From contig JAXGGA010000036.1 of the NCBI GenBank assembly GCA_038373865.1, positions 249,001 through 313,000 of the forward strand: 64,000 nucleotides of DNA. The letters are read 5' to 3'. The notes beneath the pieces are model-generated. The model made no database searches and had not been told where the DNA came from. It saw nothing but the letters and a program-made list of their open reading frames with translations. Position numbers and translations under genes: made by a program. Shown here piece by piece: positions 31,939-44,640 of the stretch (positions within the stretch are counted from its first letter, which is position 1; each line of letters opens with the position of its first letter). Source of the stretch: Uloborus plumipes. Lineage: Eukaryota > Arthropoda > Arachnida > Araneae > Uloboridae.

Positions 31939-34900
31939 AGAGTTTTATGTGCTCGAAATCTTTAGTGCTATTTGCTATTAGATACTAAATGTAACGGACT
32001 GAATGTGGCATGTTATGAAAAGATTAGCGAGAAAAAAGTTTTAAGTAGTTAATTCTGATAAATATGTTGTTCACTTGATACTTAATATACTTTTATAAAA
32101 GTACCTTTCATTTATGTCTTAAGCAACTTGAATATTTATTCCTATCTGAACTGTTGGCTGGAGTTGTTTCAGGCTTTGGGAGGGGTGTGTTCCGCTCTGT
32201 CTGTTTTGTTTGTCATTTGGGAGTTAGCCCATCATTGTTTAGCTACCAGACATTTGCTTACGCCCAAAAGCTTCATTTGTTTAAATATTTATTTAAAGTA
32301 TGCTGTCACAATGAAATCAATTGGCATTGAGCATTTTTGAGGAAATCGTTGTTGAATATATCAACAAGTTAATGAACATTTAAGTGCAATTTCATTTCAA
32401 AAAAATCATAACATGGTTAAAATCGGAAGAACTTCAACAGTTTTGACTAACGTTTTTTGGGACTTAAAATAAAAAAAGTTTATCTGATCGTTTTCATTTT
32501 GGAAATGTATAGGAAAAAATCGTCAAAAAAAAAAAAAAAAAAACTTTGAGACCTTAATATTAAAAAATAAATAAATAAAATTGAAATAAAGAAACTAGCT
32601 ACTTATTTACTGAGAGTGAGAAGGGGGGGGGGAGGGTCATTCATTGGTCGGTTTTCATTGCATAATATGTTTTTTCGATTTAACGGACAGCAGAAATGCA
32701 ATTAAATTAAAATTTTTACCCTTCTCACTTACAAGAAAACTATTTCAACTCTCAGTGAGGTCGCGTACAGATGGTAATAATAACAGGTAATGTCAATACA
32801 AAATACAAAGAAAATGAATTTTAAGTGTTCATTTGAATTGGTTATAATTGTGCGTAATGTAATGCATGAACAATGTCGATGAATGGTTTTTTTTTTTTTT
32901 TAAATACAGGGAAAATAGTTGTAATTTTTCCATTTTCTGGAATTTATTCTTTGTGAAAAAATTATATTTCATTCGAACTATATTTTAACTAAAAGTGACG
33001 TTCTGTTCTTAAATATAGAGAAAGTTAAAACGGTCCTTCGTCCGTTTAGACACATAGCAATGGAGAAAAAGTTTTTGAAAAAAGGTTATGTTTTAATAGA
33101 TATTTAGGATTATTAATTTCAAAATAAATATATTTCGTTTGGTAATTAGAGTGAAAAAGGTGGCTACTAGTATTACAAAGGTGTGCCTGTGAATACAATA
33201 GTTACTACCGGTTACTGGAGACTTAAGAATTTTTATAGTTCTGCCCTTTATTGCATAGTCCATTTGAGTAATAAATTCAATGTTGTTAAAATTTATCGTT
33301 TTACCATTTAATATTGCATCATTGATGTCATTTACGTTTCTGCAGAAAAGTAAAATTAATTTCTTTCAAATTATTTAGATCATTTCGAAGTAAAAATAAT
33401 TACTAATTATTTTTAAAAAAGAAATTGTAAAACATTTTTACTGCAATTTTGATTAGTTTAATATCGATAAATGAAATACTCTATCATTGTAATCAAAATA
33501 AAGTATGTTTTCATGAAATTTAAACTTAAAATAATAAAAATAAAAAAACCTATCTTATAACATTGCTTATTTGCTAAGAAAATATAACTGTTCGATTCAA
33601 AACAAATGCACAGATGTTTGAATCATACAAAGCCATTAATTCGATTGGGAGTGTTTTGAAAGTAGAAAAAAAGAATGATTTGTTTAATCCAGCTTATGAG
33701 TAAAATCCGCTTCTCAGATCATCGTAGGAGTTTGACATTAGTTCAATTCTATTTTTGGCTCTTATACATTATCTATTGTTACGTCTAAGTAATTCAAACT
33801 AAAGCCTTAAGCTTCTCAACGCCCACTCTCTTGCACAAAAGTCCAAAGGGATGGTGTTATCAATTTTCAGATCAATTGTATGGATGAATAAGATGATTTG
33901 AAAACGGGACAATATAAAGCAACGGGGGTAAAAGCAATGAGTAAAATTAATCGTTTTTAAAAACAATATTGGGTACAATGCAGATATTCAGCTTTATAAT
34001 ATTTTACATAAATGAATCACACTTGAAATTAAAAATCAGAAATTTAAAAAAAATGTTACCTTCAGAAAACTTATTTGTATAATTCAACGTAACTTAAGAT
34101 GAGTGATTTAAATTCAAATGTTTTCCTTATGAATAATTTGATTGAAACTAGCTAAGCGTTACTGAATTGATTGAAAGGAAGACTGATAAATGTCATGACT
34201 TTCACGTACCACATTTTTATATAAATTATAATATGCCTTTTTGTGAGAAAATGTTAATAAGCTAAATTCAGTGTTTTATGTGGACAGTTTACAGCGTTTG
34301 TGACATTGTACCGTTTTATTGTATCAAATTAATCAAATGGCTTATTATATTGTTAAGAGAGGGTACAGATTTAAAAGTACAAGTTGAAAATATTCCCTCT
34401 CAATAATCATATGCAAAAAGTGCAAACAAAAGACTTATTTATTTTTGATAGACTATGATTAAGAGTTTAAGCGATGACCTTATAAAATACGACACATTTT
34501 ATTGTAAAAAACGAATTTTTAAATTCAAAGTAGTTTTTGACAAAGCAGAGTTTGCTAATTAAACTAGAGTTTAACTTATCTATTAATCATAAATGTGGCG
34601 AGAACAAAATAATGAAAAAAAATTCTGAAATGCGACTATAGTACTATTTTGCAAAAAAGCTAAACCCAATTTTTTCTTGCTCATCTGAAAAGGCAATAAA
34701 AACTAAAAAGGTAATGAAAGTGCAAAAAATTCTAAAATGGATTAATGCCCCAAAAGTTTAAAAAGGACTGAATTAACTCAAAGCTCAATCAATAGTGATA
34801 CTAAAGTTGCACCATCTGTGTCGTATTTTTATCTTCTAAAAACAACATCAGAATCTATAGATGCTCTAAATAATATTTAAAACAAAATAACCATTTTCAA

Positions 34901-35081
34901 ACTAAATTTTTTAGCTATATTTCTTTTCAGCGTGGAATGTTATTTATACACTTCTGGGAAAACTAAATAAATAAAACACATCAACAGATTTGATAAAACA
35001 AAATATAATATGTGTAATGGTCGTTCTGAGATGTATGTTAATTTGACTTGAAAAACAAAATTTATTACCAACTTGTACCCA
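31939..35081. other. 3.1 kb of mostly unique AT-rich sequence
   Basis: A 70-codon frame at 32128-32340 starts near ATTTATTCCTATC and is less AT-rich than its surroundings, but I recognise no domain. An A19 run is near 32525, G-runs near 32620, and a T14 run near 32887. No other structure could be supported. Confidence 0.45.
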
Positions 35082-35361
35082 CACTGCAAAATATGAGCTG
35101 TTGTTTTTACAGTATTATACTGGCAGCAGAGGTTCCAGTTTGAAACTGGAAAATGCCCGGTAATAAACTGAAAAAATAGCAATTTTACAGTTTAGTACTG
35201 TAAAAGTAGCAGTTTTACAGTTTATTACGGTAAAATTAGCAACTTTACAGTTTAGTACTGTAAAAGCAGTTTTACAGCTATTACGGTAAAATTAGCAATT
35301 TTTACCGTTTATTACTACAAAATTACCTGTGTTATACTGTAAAAACATCATTCATTTTAGC
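35082..35361 (-). mobile_element. CACTG/ACTGTAAAA MITE, copy F (right end lost)
   Basis: It begins CACTGCAAAATATGAGCTG and carries the GGCAGCAGAGGTTCCAG marker on the plus strand. It stops at an A-run where TGCAGTG should be. The ACTGTAAAAGTAGC modules repeat four times. Confidence 0.85.
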
Positions 35362-35401
35362 AAAAAAAAAAAAAAAAACAAGACCATTATTAATTTAAGA
35401 A

Positions 35402-35590
35402 GTAGAACGGCATTCCTTTATATTTAGTGAATCTAAACAGCATCCCTTAAGCGTTATTAAAGCAAAACTACATGCTTTTCATCCTTTCAAACCAAAACCA
35501 CATCCCTGCAGTTCTTTTGAAGCAAAACGACATCTATAATTTGCGCTTTTGAAACAAAGCAACATCCGTTTAGCTTTTTTTTTTCAAACA
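35402..35590. repeat. Diverged minisatellite, about 31-bp unit, six copies
   Basis: Six units carry the landmark [G/C]NA[A/G]AACNNCAT[T/C]CC followed by a T-rich part ending GTTNTTNAAG: starts at about 35402, 35433, 35463, 35493, 35523 and 35555. The divergence between units is considerable, so the array is old. It lies between MITE copies F and G. Confidence 0.75.
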
Positions 35591-35711
35591 GGATTCTGCT
35601 CTAAAGTAAAGGCCTCACCCAGTCTTTGAAACGTGTACTCTTTTAGTGCAAAATTTAAAACTTCTGTAGACGCAGTTTCCCTTTTGGCATTTGATCGCGT
35701 GTAAAATCCTG

Positions 35712-36525
35712 CACTGTCAAAAATGAATGTTGTTTTTACAGTACAATACAGCTAATTTTTAACATTACACTGCATGATTTTTTGTTCTTTGAAAGACATA
35801 TACAGTCGACGCTCGTTATAACGACCACTCGTTATAAAGACTATCCAATACAACGACTGGTGGGAAAAACCCAACTTCATCCCAATATACTCTATTTTCT
35901 ACCTCTTTTAGCGACCACTCGTTACAAAGACCTTTTTCTGGGGGACGGAGATGATCGTTATATCGAGCGTCGACTGTATATGTTTTTTAGTGTAACTAGA
36001 AAACATTTGAAAACATTTTTAAAAAATTAATTTTGAGGATGGATTAGATATATTTGCTTCAAATACACCTAATACTTGCTTTTTATGCTTGAGTTGCCTT
36101 CTGCCTGGTCAGAAGGAAAAATAGTTCATGTATCCAATTGGCAAGGCTATGCAGGGTAGGGTTAAGTAAAAAACTGTAAAAATTTCTAATTTTACAGTAC
36201 TAAGCTGTGAAAATGCTAATTTTACAGCAATAAGTTGTAAAATTGCTGATTTTATAGTTTATTACAGTGCATTTTACAGTTTTAAATTGGAACATCTGCT
36301 GTCAGTATTATACTGCTATTTTTACAGTATAATACAGCTAAATTTTATGGCAATCAACTGTAAAATTTCAAACTTTATAGTAACAAACTGTAAAATTTCT
36401 AACTTCACAGTAACAAAGTGTAAAATTGCTAGTTCTTAGTTTATTATTGTGCATTTCATAGTTTTAAATTGGAACCTCGTCTGCCAGTATTATACTGTAA
36501 AAACAACAGTTTATTTTTTTCTGTG
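35712..36525 (+). mobile_element. CACTG/ACTGTAAAA MITE, copy G (interrupted)
   Basis: The left end CACTGTCAAAAATGAATG is followed by 50 bp of typical MITE sequence; the body resumes at about 36165 and ends ATTTTTTTCTGTG. About 400 bp of foreign sequence (35763-36164), including the Tigger-like element at 35803-35976, splits it. TG is found on both flanks, as for copy D. The boundaries of the rest of the foreign sequence are unclear. Confidence 0.8.
35803..35976. mobile_element. Tigger/pogo-like MITE, CAGTCGACGCTCG ends
   Basis: This is a 174-bp element with ends CAGTCGACGCTCGTTATAAC and, read inward from the right, CAGTCGACGCTCGATATAAC, flanked by TA at 35801-35802 and 35977-35978. GACCACTCGTTA.AAAGAC is repeated inside both halves. 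It is closely related in design to the element at 29452-29913 but not a copy of it. Confidence 0.92.
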
Positions 36526-39149
36526 TGTAAGTTTCATTTATTGAAACGGTTTTCAATTTTTTCGAAGAATTTTTACCCGCCAAACTTATCCTTTTTCAGT
36601 ATTGTGTAAAATTTATGCTACGTCATTCCACTTAGTCGAAATGTTTCAGTTACAACTCTATTTCTGTGTTCTGCAACTCATAGATTATGCCAAAATATTT
36701 ATATGAAACCTCGAAGGCAATATAAATTTACATCTTTGTTCACTTAAGGTTATTAAACTCCAACCAGGACTCCAGACGCCCTTTAATGGACTCCATTTAT
36801 CTGAATTCTAAGAACTAGATCCAAGGACACATTTCCATTTGCTACACATTTGTCAGATTGTCGTTTTCTGTGATATTTGAGGTCCTCAATTAAGATTATG
36901 CGTGGCATTTCGGTGGAATTAAATGTCACTAAAGCTTTCCCGATTTAAAGCATAATGTAAGCTGAATACCTTTAAATGATGAGTTTTCCAAGTTGCTCTA
37001 AATGCTGTTCGGTCTGACATTTTCATCATTAAAATGGATATGGCTCAGAAGTTGAAAAGGATTTGCATTTAGGACTTTGTGAGTATTAGTAATAAATATA
37101 TAGCATCTAAAATGAACGAGGAGCGTAATTGTTGTGACAAAGCTTAGTATATGATTATTACTTCGCTTGTTCAATTACCTAGAAGATTTTTTTTGTTAAA
37201 ACTTGACCCAATTTTAATATAGCTTGGCTTTTTAACATAATTTTTACTAAATTTTTATTTGCTCTCATGTGCGACAGCGTACTATTTTTGCTGTTTGCAT
37301 CAATGCTTATGAATGAAAAAAAATTAAGAAGTGTTGCATAAATCTTTTTCCCACATTTGCAATGAGACATATAAAATGAAAGAATTAACAATTTACGCGA
37401 GACAATTTTTTTTCTCCCGTCATCAAAGTAAGCCTGAAATGCTTATTTCTTATTTGCTTACAGGCGGTGCCCATGCTAAGAGTTTAAATGTAATTTTTGG
37501 GTTAATAAAAATCTCTCCCCCCCCCTCGTTGGTGAAGGTTTTTTCCCCTATTTAGTCCCAACGCCAACGTGTGATAGCGTCAAAAATCCTATTGTAAAAT
37601 ATCAAGTTCCTCCCATTCAACTAATAAGTACCAAATCGTCTAAATGTTATTTTATAGCACGAGTTATCTTTCTATAATACAAGAGCAACAACAATACACG
37701 AATGAAAACCAGAGTTTGAAGCATGTGATTTTACGTGGAAACTTTGAAAGCTTTTAAAAAGGTCGATTAAAAAACAAAATCATACATCTGGTGCCTTTTT
37801 ATTGAAAGCAATAGTATTTCATCATATTTTTACATAAGTAACAATACGCAATCTTTAAGCAAATCATAAAAAAAGTTTTTCACTCTTTTTATTGAAACGA
37901 TTATTTCACTGCTTACTTTTTCATCGAGAAAAATAAATTTATTTTAATTACACTGTTTTTAAATCCTTTGAAATCAGTATAACACCAACGCAAATAAAGT
38001 CCGTTTCACTCAAAAGGTTTTTTTAAATGAATATAAGAAAAAGATAATTAGAAGAAATTAGCTTCATCTAGGAGGGGTGGAGAGGTTCTTTGGTACTTCA
38101 GTAGTTAGCTTGTTATTTAGTTTTAGCTAGAAAATATTTGATGCCTCAAGTAGGGAAATTTTTTAATCCGCGTTATGCAACACTTATTTTTATCACTAGT
38201 TTTTCGGCTCGTGTTACATTGTTTTTTCCCACCGGAGCAATAATTTTTATTTTATTTTGGAGCTTTAATCCTTCGTTAAAAGCTTTAATTTAATTACGTT
38301 GTGCTATCAGTTTTCAGTCTGATATTCAATTCCATTAATTTTCGATGTTTGTAGCAAATATTTACCCTGTTCTAAAAAAAAAGAAAGATGTACATAGTAA
38401 AAAAACAAGTCAATTTAAGTCCGAAAAACAATATTGTGGTCCCAAAGTTTTTTCTTTGTTCTTAGTTATAGGACAAATTTGGCAATTCTTTAGGAAGGTG
38501 TTATTTTTTTGTCACAGGCTCTTAGAAACGTTTTCTTTTTGTTTTATTGTTTTTATTTATTTGTCACCTTCTAAAGAATAAAATATCAGGCACATTTGAC
38601 GCTGTTAAATAATACTTCTTTATGCGGAGGCTTAATATTAATATCAAAATGTCATTACCATCCATTGTCCTTAATCTGAATTTGTGTCTTCAATGGTTTG
38701 CGTAGACAGCAAAAATAGCTAAAATGTATCTCTGAAATAGATTTTTATATTATTTCAAATATCTTAATTTGAAATCAAGTTTTTTTTGCTTGATTGGATG
38801 TATTAGTATGTTTCTTGCGTAGTTAAAACTTGTCCCTAGCAGTTTACATCATTACCATCCAACAAATTTTACAGGCTTTTGTGACCACTAAATGTAACTG
38901 GTGGCTCAAATTACTTTCAGTTTTGTTTGAAGCCATCATAACATTGTTAATGTGATAAGAATTTGATGTACAGCAATTTCTATGCTTACTGATTTGACGT
39001 ACTTCATATCAAAGTAAATGGAAGAACATTTACGGCTGTCATTACCTTCCTTCCTCGTAATGAGTTATTTTTAACATTATTGAGAAATTTCGTTCTTTTT
39101 AAGCTTATGTCAAGTGAACATTTGTTCAAAGTGTAAAACTTTAACGAAG
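36526..39149. other. 2.6 kb of mostly unique sequence
   Basis: The frames at 37179-37391, 37331-37555 and 38345-38581 are AT-rich and featureless. A C-run lies at 37518-37526. I found no splice-flanked frame or repeat that I would defend. Confidence 0.45.
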
Positions 39150-39157
39150 GTAACCAT

Positions 39158-39327
39158 CAGACGCGTCATTTAAGGGGGCAGGGGGGGGGGATCAATTGCC
39201 CCTCCCCTGGCTTTGAGAAATCAATGTATTTACATATAAGTGGGCGTGGTTTTAAATGTTTTCCGATAAAATTGCATTGTGTTTGAACCCTTTGCCCCCC
39301 CCCAGAAAATTTGAACTGACGGCCCTG
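39158..39327. mobile_element. hAT MITE (170 bp), CAG..CGTCA ends, 8-bp duplication
   Basis: The target duplication GTAACCAT is exact at 39150-39157 and 39328-39335. The ends are CAGACGCGTCATTTAAGGGG and, read inward from the right, CAGGGCCGTCAGTTCAAATT. G-run and C-run tracts (GGGGGCAGGGGGGGGG, GCCCCCCCCC) lie under the two ends. CAGGGCCGTCATTTAGGGGG-like ends are typical of hAT MITEs. Confidence 0.88.
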
Positions 39328-40009
39328 GTAACCATATTTTCTGTCTTGTCAGGTCGAATACGTCGAAATGTCATTACCATCTGTATCATCCATATCATTA
39401 TCATTCAGCGTACTAGTTACAAGTATGTGGTTGGTAATGATAGACTGAGGATAAAAATACACTACATGATTTATTTCTAACATTTTAGCTGCTTGATTTG
39501 CTTGAATATTAGTTTTTTAAATTTTTGGATATTTTATTTATCCCAGTTAAGTTTCTGTGCATTATCTGACAAAGTCAAAAAGATTAGCTCAGATTGTGAA
39601 TATCTACTTCAGGGGTGGCCAACCTTTTTAGGGAGAGTGCCACTATCTGGAGAGAAAAAGCTCAGCGTGCCACATTGTATTTTTCCAACAAACTGAATAT
39701 TTTTAAAAAGTTAAAAATAGCTTTTTTCTGGCTGACTATGTAATTCTTCTCCAAATGAAATATTTTTCCTCGTAAATCTGAGTAATTGAAATTAAAATGA
39801 TAATAAAGGTAAAACAATTACGACCTTAAGAGTTATCATTAATAAACATTTTTATAGGTTCTGTCAGTTGGGTTATGCTTAAAACAGAAACAAATAACAT
39901 GAAACATTCTATTCTAAAAATTAACAGTCTGTACTTAATGTGGTTTTTGAGTCTATTTTTTTACAAAAATTAAATTTTAGGATTAGTTCTTGAGAATCCT
40001 AACCAGGAA

Positions 40010-42655
40010 AGTACTCGACTTAAGTAATAATGAAAAAAGTTAAAAATGATACCATTCAAAAGAGCAAGCTGAAACATGTTTTTGACCCAAAGATCAAGTG
40101 CCCTCGTCCCCTCGTTTTCGAGCTAAGGGGTCTTAAAGTCGGCCGAAAAGTAGCCAAATTGGAAGACTTGGCAAGAAATTGAAGCTACCTCCCGATTCTC
40201 CCTACCGCTGCTTGCTTGGCATCGCATCGTTTTCATGTTTGGTCATTTGCAAAGAAAGTAAAAGATGTTTTACGTTAACCCTTTACTTGTATGAGCTAAA
40301 ATAAAGAATGCTGGTCAAGATTATGATGTGGAAAGAGAGTGTTTCATCCAGAGGAGCGAAAACATTACAAAGAAGTTAAAGTTTTTTCTTTTTACGCATG
40401 ATAACAATACATTTTAAAATTTTAGTTATTTTGAGTTTTTTTACTGAACTAAGTTATATGTGTTAATTATTATACGTTAAAATATATTGCACGTGTTTCT
40501 TAATGAATAATTCAAAATAATTAAATAAATAAGTATGAAGAGCAGCTAATATGAGCTCATGTACAAAAAATGAAATAAATAGTCTTTGAGGTGGAAATTA
40601 AATTGTCATGGATTATGATATCAGTTCTTATTTAAAAAAAATCGATACAAGAAGTTTCACTATCTGCTCACTCTTAGCAAAAATATTTATTTTTTTAAAT
40701 TGAAATCGAGAAAAAATAAATAGAACTTTTAAAAAGAAAACGAATAGTAAGTGTCAATAGCTGCAAAATTTTATCCATGTCGGAAATTACATCAAGGGTA
40801 GAGGGAAATAGTTATTTTCATTCTTAAAATATACTAATAGAGTCGACATTCATTGTAAAAGCCCCTGCTGTTCAAACAGAATTGGTCACTGTAGCGAAAA
40901 GTCTCTGTAACGTAAATGTAAAACATATTGCATGTTAATTTCGTACTGTTTAACAACATTAGTATAACTTTTACTAGTTCTGCTTTATGTTCAACGGATA
41001 GGAAAAAACTAACAAAATTGTAAATCAATACAAGTTTTAGCTTACTTTTCTGAAAAAGTAGAAATTGGTGAAAAAATAATGAAAGAAGGAGTGATGCATT
41101 GAAAAAAAACCGTTCAAAACAATTGAGTCGAAAAAGCACAACTTAATAAAAATAACTAAATACACAGAGAAATTTAAAATAGGAAAGTTGGGTTTTGAGT
41201 TGCGGAAACTGTGTACCTGTCAGCAGGGCCCGATTAACCCGTGAAGTTAGAGGAAGCTCTGTCTCATTTTGAGGCCCCCTGCTTTTTGAGGCGGGGGTGG
41301 GGGGGGGGACTTCTATACTCATGAGACATTCAAAAACGAATCTTGCTAAGGGTACATATCATTTCTAAGAGCTGCCCAAGCACAATTCAAATTAAAGTCT
41401 GTCCCCTTCCTTCACTAATATGTAGAAGTTACATACATAATACACATTGCCATTCTATGATTTGATGTTAAATTAGATTTAGTTCACAGAATTAATGAAA
41501 CATAATAAAAGTACGTTGTAAAAAAGTTGGGTCAAATCCCACATTTAAAAATAGCTTGTGGGGGAATTAATGATTTATGAAATGTGTCTTCACTTTTAAA
41601 ACTTTTCAGAAAATTTTTATTAAACCAATTCTAATGTTTAAAATTACCTTTAGATATGCATTTAAAAGCAAAAACTAGAATTTAAATCACAAGTTTTCAG
41701 TCATTTTTGGGCCCCCTGGAAATTTTTAGGGGAAGCTCAAGCTTCCCGTGCCTTTTGGGTAATCAGGCCCTGCCTGTCAGTCTATCTATTGGTCAGTTCT
41801 GCCCCCCCTCCCGCAATAGCTTTTGAGTGCATAGTCTGATTCGACTTTTTTTTTTTCTTTTTGATCGGAATATCTCAGCGAGGACAGCACACTCCCAAAT
41901 TCGACTTTTTGATTTTAATAATATTTCATTCGATATATTTTTCCCTATACTCTCTCATAACTTTTGAGGGAATAAGTCTGATTCAATCAAACATTTTTTT
42001 TTTCGAAATATCACAGAGAAAACACCTCATTCCTATTTGATTTTTTTATTTGAACAAATTTTCAGTAAATTTGGACCAGTTCAAAAAAAAAAAAATCCCC
42101 CCCCCCCGAGAAAAATTTATATTTGCATTTTTTACAATTAAAAAACCTAATATATCACCCCCCCCCATTCATACTACAGAATAGGACGTACACTTAAAAA
42201 AAAGAAAAAAAAAACAGGACGCTTCATTGTCGTCTCCTGGGGCCCTTAAACAAGGGACGTGCTTTCATCGCAAATAAGATAAAATTTAATTTTGATGCTG
42301 TTTAAACTTTTTTTTTTCTCTTTAAAAAGCTCTCTACTTTTCACGACACAGGCTTTATAGTAGCTTTAGCTTAACAGCCGTCTTTCACAAGCTTTGCAGA
42401 TGACCAAAAATGGAGATCAAGTTTCTCGTTAGACGCTAATAGCGAATTCGCGACGCAGCTTCCCGATTTAATTATAATCGCTAAAATTGGCGATTTTTCA
42501 AAAAAATTCAGCTGACTTTAGGACCTTATATTTCGATAACTGGGGCGCGAGGGCAAAAACGCATGCGTCCAGAAACATGTTTTACAATGCTCTTTCGATT
42601 GGTACTCATTAAAAAAAAATTCATTATTCCATGATCGCGTACTTTCCTGGTAAGA
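40010..42655. mobile_element. Old foldback element inside the 6-kb hAT
   Basis: ACCAGGAAAGTACTCGA near 40010 is the inverse of TCGCGTACTTTCCTGGT near 42640. Inward from each the arms remain alignable for about 200 bp through AAAGAGCA, AAACATGTTT, GCCCTCG.CCCC and CTTAAAGTC/CCTAAAGTC-type words, with many differences. A target duplication could not be read. The younger hAT at 41224-41772 sits in its middle. Confidence 0.6.
41224..41772. mobile_element. hAT element (549 bp), CAGGGCCNGATTA ends
   Basis: An exact 8-bp target duplication, CCTGTCAG, lies at 41216-41223 and 41773-41780. The ends are CAGGGCCCGATTAACCCG and, read inward from the right, CAGGGCCTGATTACCCAA. GGAAGCT[CT] words follow on both sides. 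GAGGCCCCC and GGGCCCCC tracts flank the AT-rich centre. It is non-autonomous and non-coding. Confidence 0.93.
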
Positions 42656-43013
42656 AGTTTAAGTGTTTTAAGTGCTATCAATTAATGTTCAACGGTACTT
42701 AGATTTTTATGCATTTATAGCAAAAAATATTTGTTTATAAACGTATTTTGAACAAAATATACAACAGCACCAGACGGCTAACGTGTGTAAATGTGAAAAA
42801 ATTATGTTGGTACAAATTTCCAAAGTTCTATATAACGTGGATGACCTTCAGTTAAAGTAAGCTCTTATGTTTGATTACCAATGCAAAAGGTCAGTAATTC
42901 TGATATGGATTTCAGGAGGGTAACAAGTAGTGTCTTACAGAGAAATAGAAAAAGCATTTGGAAAGATCAGCATTATTTTTATCATCTTGAAAATCGTCAA
43001 ACCTAACACTTAA

Positions 43014-44374
43014 GAGCAAGAATCTGAGAGAGTGTCACGCCTGTGATTGATGACCTCTCAGATTTTCTCCCAAAAATTACCAAATGTTTATTATCTTATT
43101 GAAAGACCAAATCCAGAATGTTTTGCTCTAAAGTTGCGTTGTTTAGTTTTAATGGACCCCTAAAGATGAAGGTGTGGCATCAAAAACTAAGCGGATTTTC
43201 AAGACATGGAAGTTGCCGTGAACCAAAACTCTTACCAGGAACTGTTTAACTCCAACTTTCTTTTTGTATATGGAATATAGAAGCTTGAAACTTTACAAAA
43301 TGAATTTTAAATTTGTGGTAAGTTGTTGCCGTAATGTCAGTGAAGGCCCTCAAAGCAAGGCATTTTTGACGTTTTTTAGCGTTTTTGAGGTCCAAAAACA
43401 GCTCGTACATTTCAGTTGGCACGGCAAAAGTAGTGTCGTTTGAAAGACCAGTGTAAGCATTTGAAAATAATGTATAAATAACCGAGGAAAGTTCAACGTG
43501 CTTTTAGTTGCGTAAGGCCGAAATATGAAAAATGTCATATTTTACCGATATTCAAACGGTCATAACTTCCTCTGCCAACAACATATTGAAATATTTTTTT
43601 TGCCAATGTCATACTCAAATCTTTGTCTTAACAGAACAGTTGAGTCCTTTGAGGCGAAATGTCAATTTTTTTTTTTACAAAAAATGTATTTTTTCCTGTA
43701 CACTTTTTGTTAAAAATTTTTTTACATTTCGCCTCAAAGGACTCAACTGTTCTGTTAAGACAAAGATTTGAGTATGACATTGGCAAAAAAAATATTTCAA
43801 TATGTTTTTGGCAGAGGAAGTTATGACCGTTTGAATATCGGTAAAATATGACATTTTTCATATTTCGGCCTTACGCAACTAAAAGCACGTTGAACTCTCC
43901 TCGGTTATTTATACATTATTTTTAAGGTTTTACACTGGTCTTTCAAACGACACTACTTTTGCCGTGCCAACTGAAAGCTGTTTTGGACCTCAAAAACGCT
44001 AAAAAACGTCAAAAATGCCTTGTTTTGAGGGCCTTCACTGACCTTACGGCAACAACTTACCACAAATTTAACATTCATTTTGTAAAGTTTCCAGCTTCTA
44101 TATTCCATATACAAAAAGAAAATTGGAGTTAAACAGTTCCTGGTAAGAGTTTTGGTTCACGGCAACTTCCATGTCTTGAAAATCCGCTTAATTTTTGATG
44201 GCGCACCTTCATCTTTAGGGGTTCATAAAAACCAAACAACTCAACTTTTTAGCAAAACATTCTGGATTTGGTCTTTCAATAAGATAATAAACATTTGGTA
44301 ATTTTTGGGAAAAAATCTGAGAGGTTATGAATCACCTCATTCTGTAGTCGTGACAGTTTCTCAGATTCTTGCTC
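43014..44374. mobile_element. TTAA-flanked palindromic element (1361 bp)
   Basis: The arms 43014-43662 and 43724-44374 are inverse copies along about 650 bp, with a 61-bp T-rich loop. The ends are GAGCAAGAATCTGAGA on both sides, directly bordered by TTAA at 43010-43013 and 44375-44378. A TTAA target is shared by piggyBac and Kolobok; the lack of CCC ends argues against piggyBac. The three frames of 62-79 codons (43350-43861) are mirror images of each other. Few differences between arms are visible by eye near the centre, more near the ends. Confidence 0.92.
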
Positions 44375-44402
44375 TTAATGAGTACTTAAAATAGGTGTAC
44401 AA

Positions 44403-44640
44403 TTTTCTCCACACATCACTGGAAAATTATTAAATTTAAGTTGATACTTTCAGCATTAATATTTTAAATGCTTTATTCTTTTTCTCCACATATCACTGGA
44501 AAATTATTAAATTTAAGTTGATACTTTCAGTATTAATATTTTAAATGCTTTATTCTTTTTCTCCACATATCACTGGAAAATTATTAAATTTAAGTTGATA
44601 CTTTCAGTATTAATATTTTAAATGTTTTATTCTTTTTCTC
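44403..44640. repeat. Tandem repeat, period 77 bp, three units
   Basis: The CTCCACA[CT]ATCACTGGAAAAT landmark is at 44407, 44484 and 44561, with a fourth start, CTCTACAG, at 44638. Units are nearly identical, so the expansion is recent. It lies 28 bp after the TTAA palindrome. Confidence 0.95.

Noticed and set aside
32128..32340. 70-codon frame with hydrophobic stretch
   Set aside because: No acceptor or donor in phase and no recognisable domain; left as unassigned sequence.
40840..40920. GTCGACATTCATTGTAAAAG resembling a Tigger-like end
   Set aside because: No inverse partner or TA pair could be found; too decayed to call.
43350..43861. Set of 62-79-codon frames on both strands
   Set aside because: They are the two arms of the TTAA palindrome read in mirror image.
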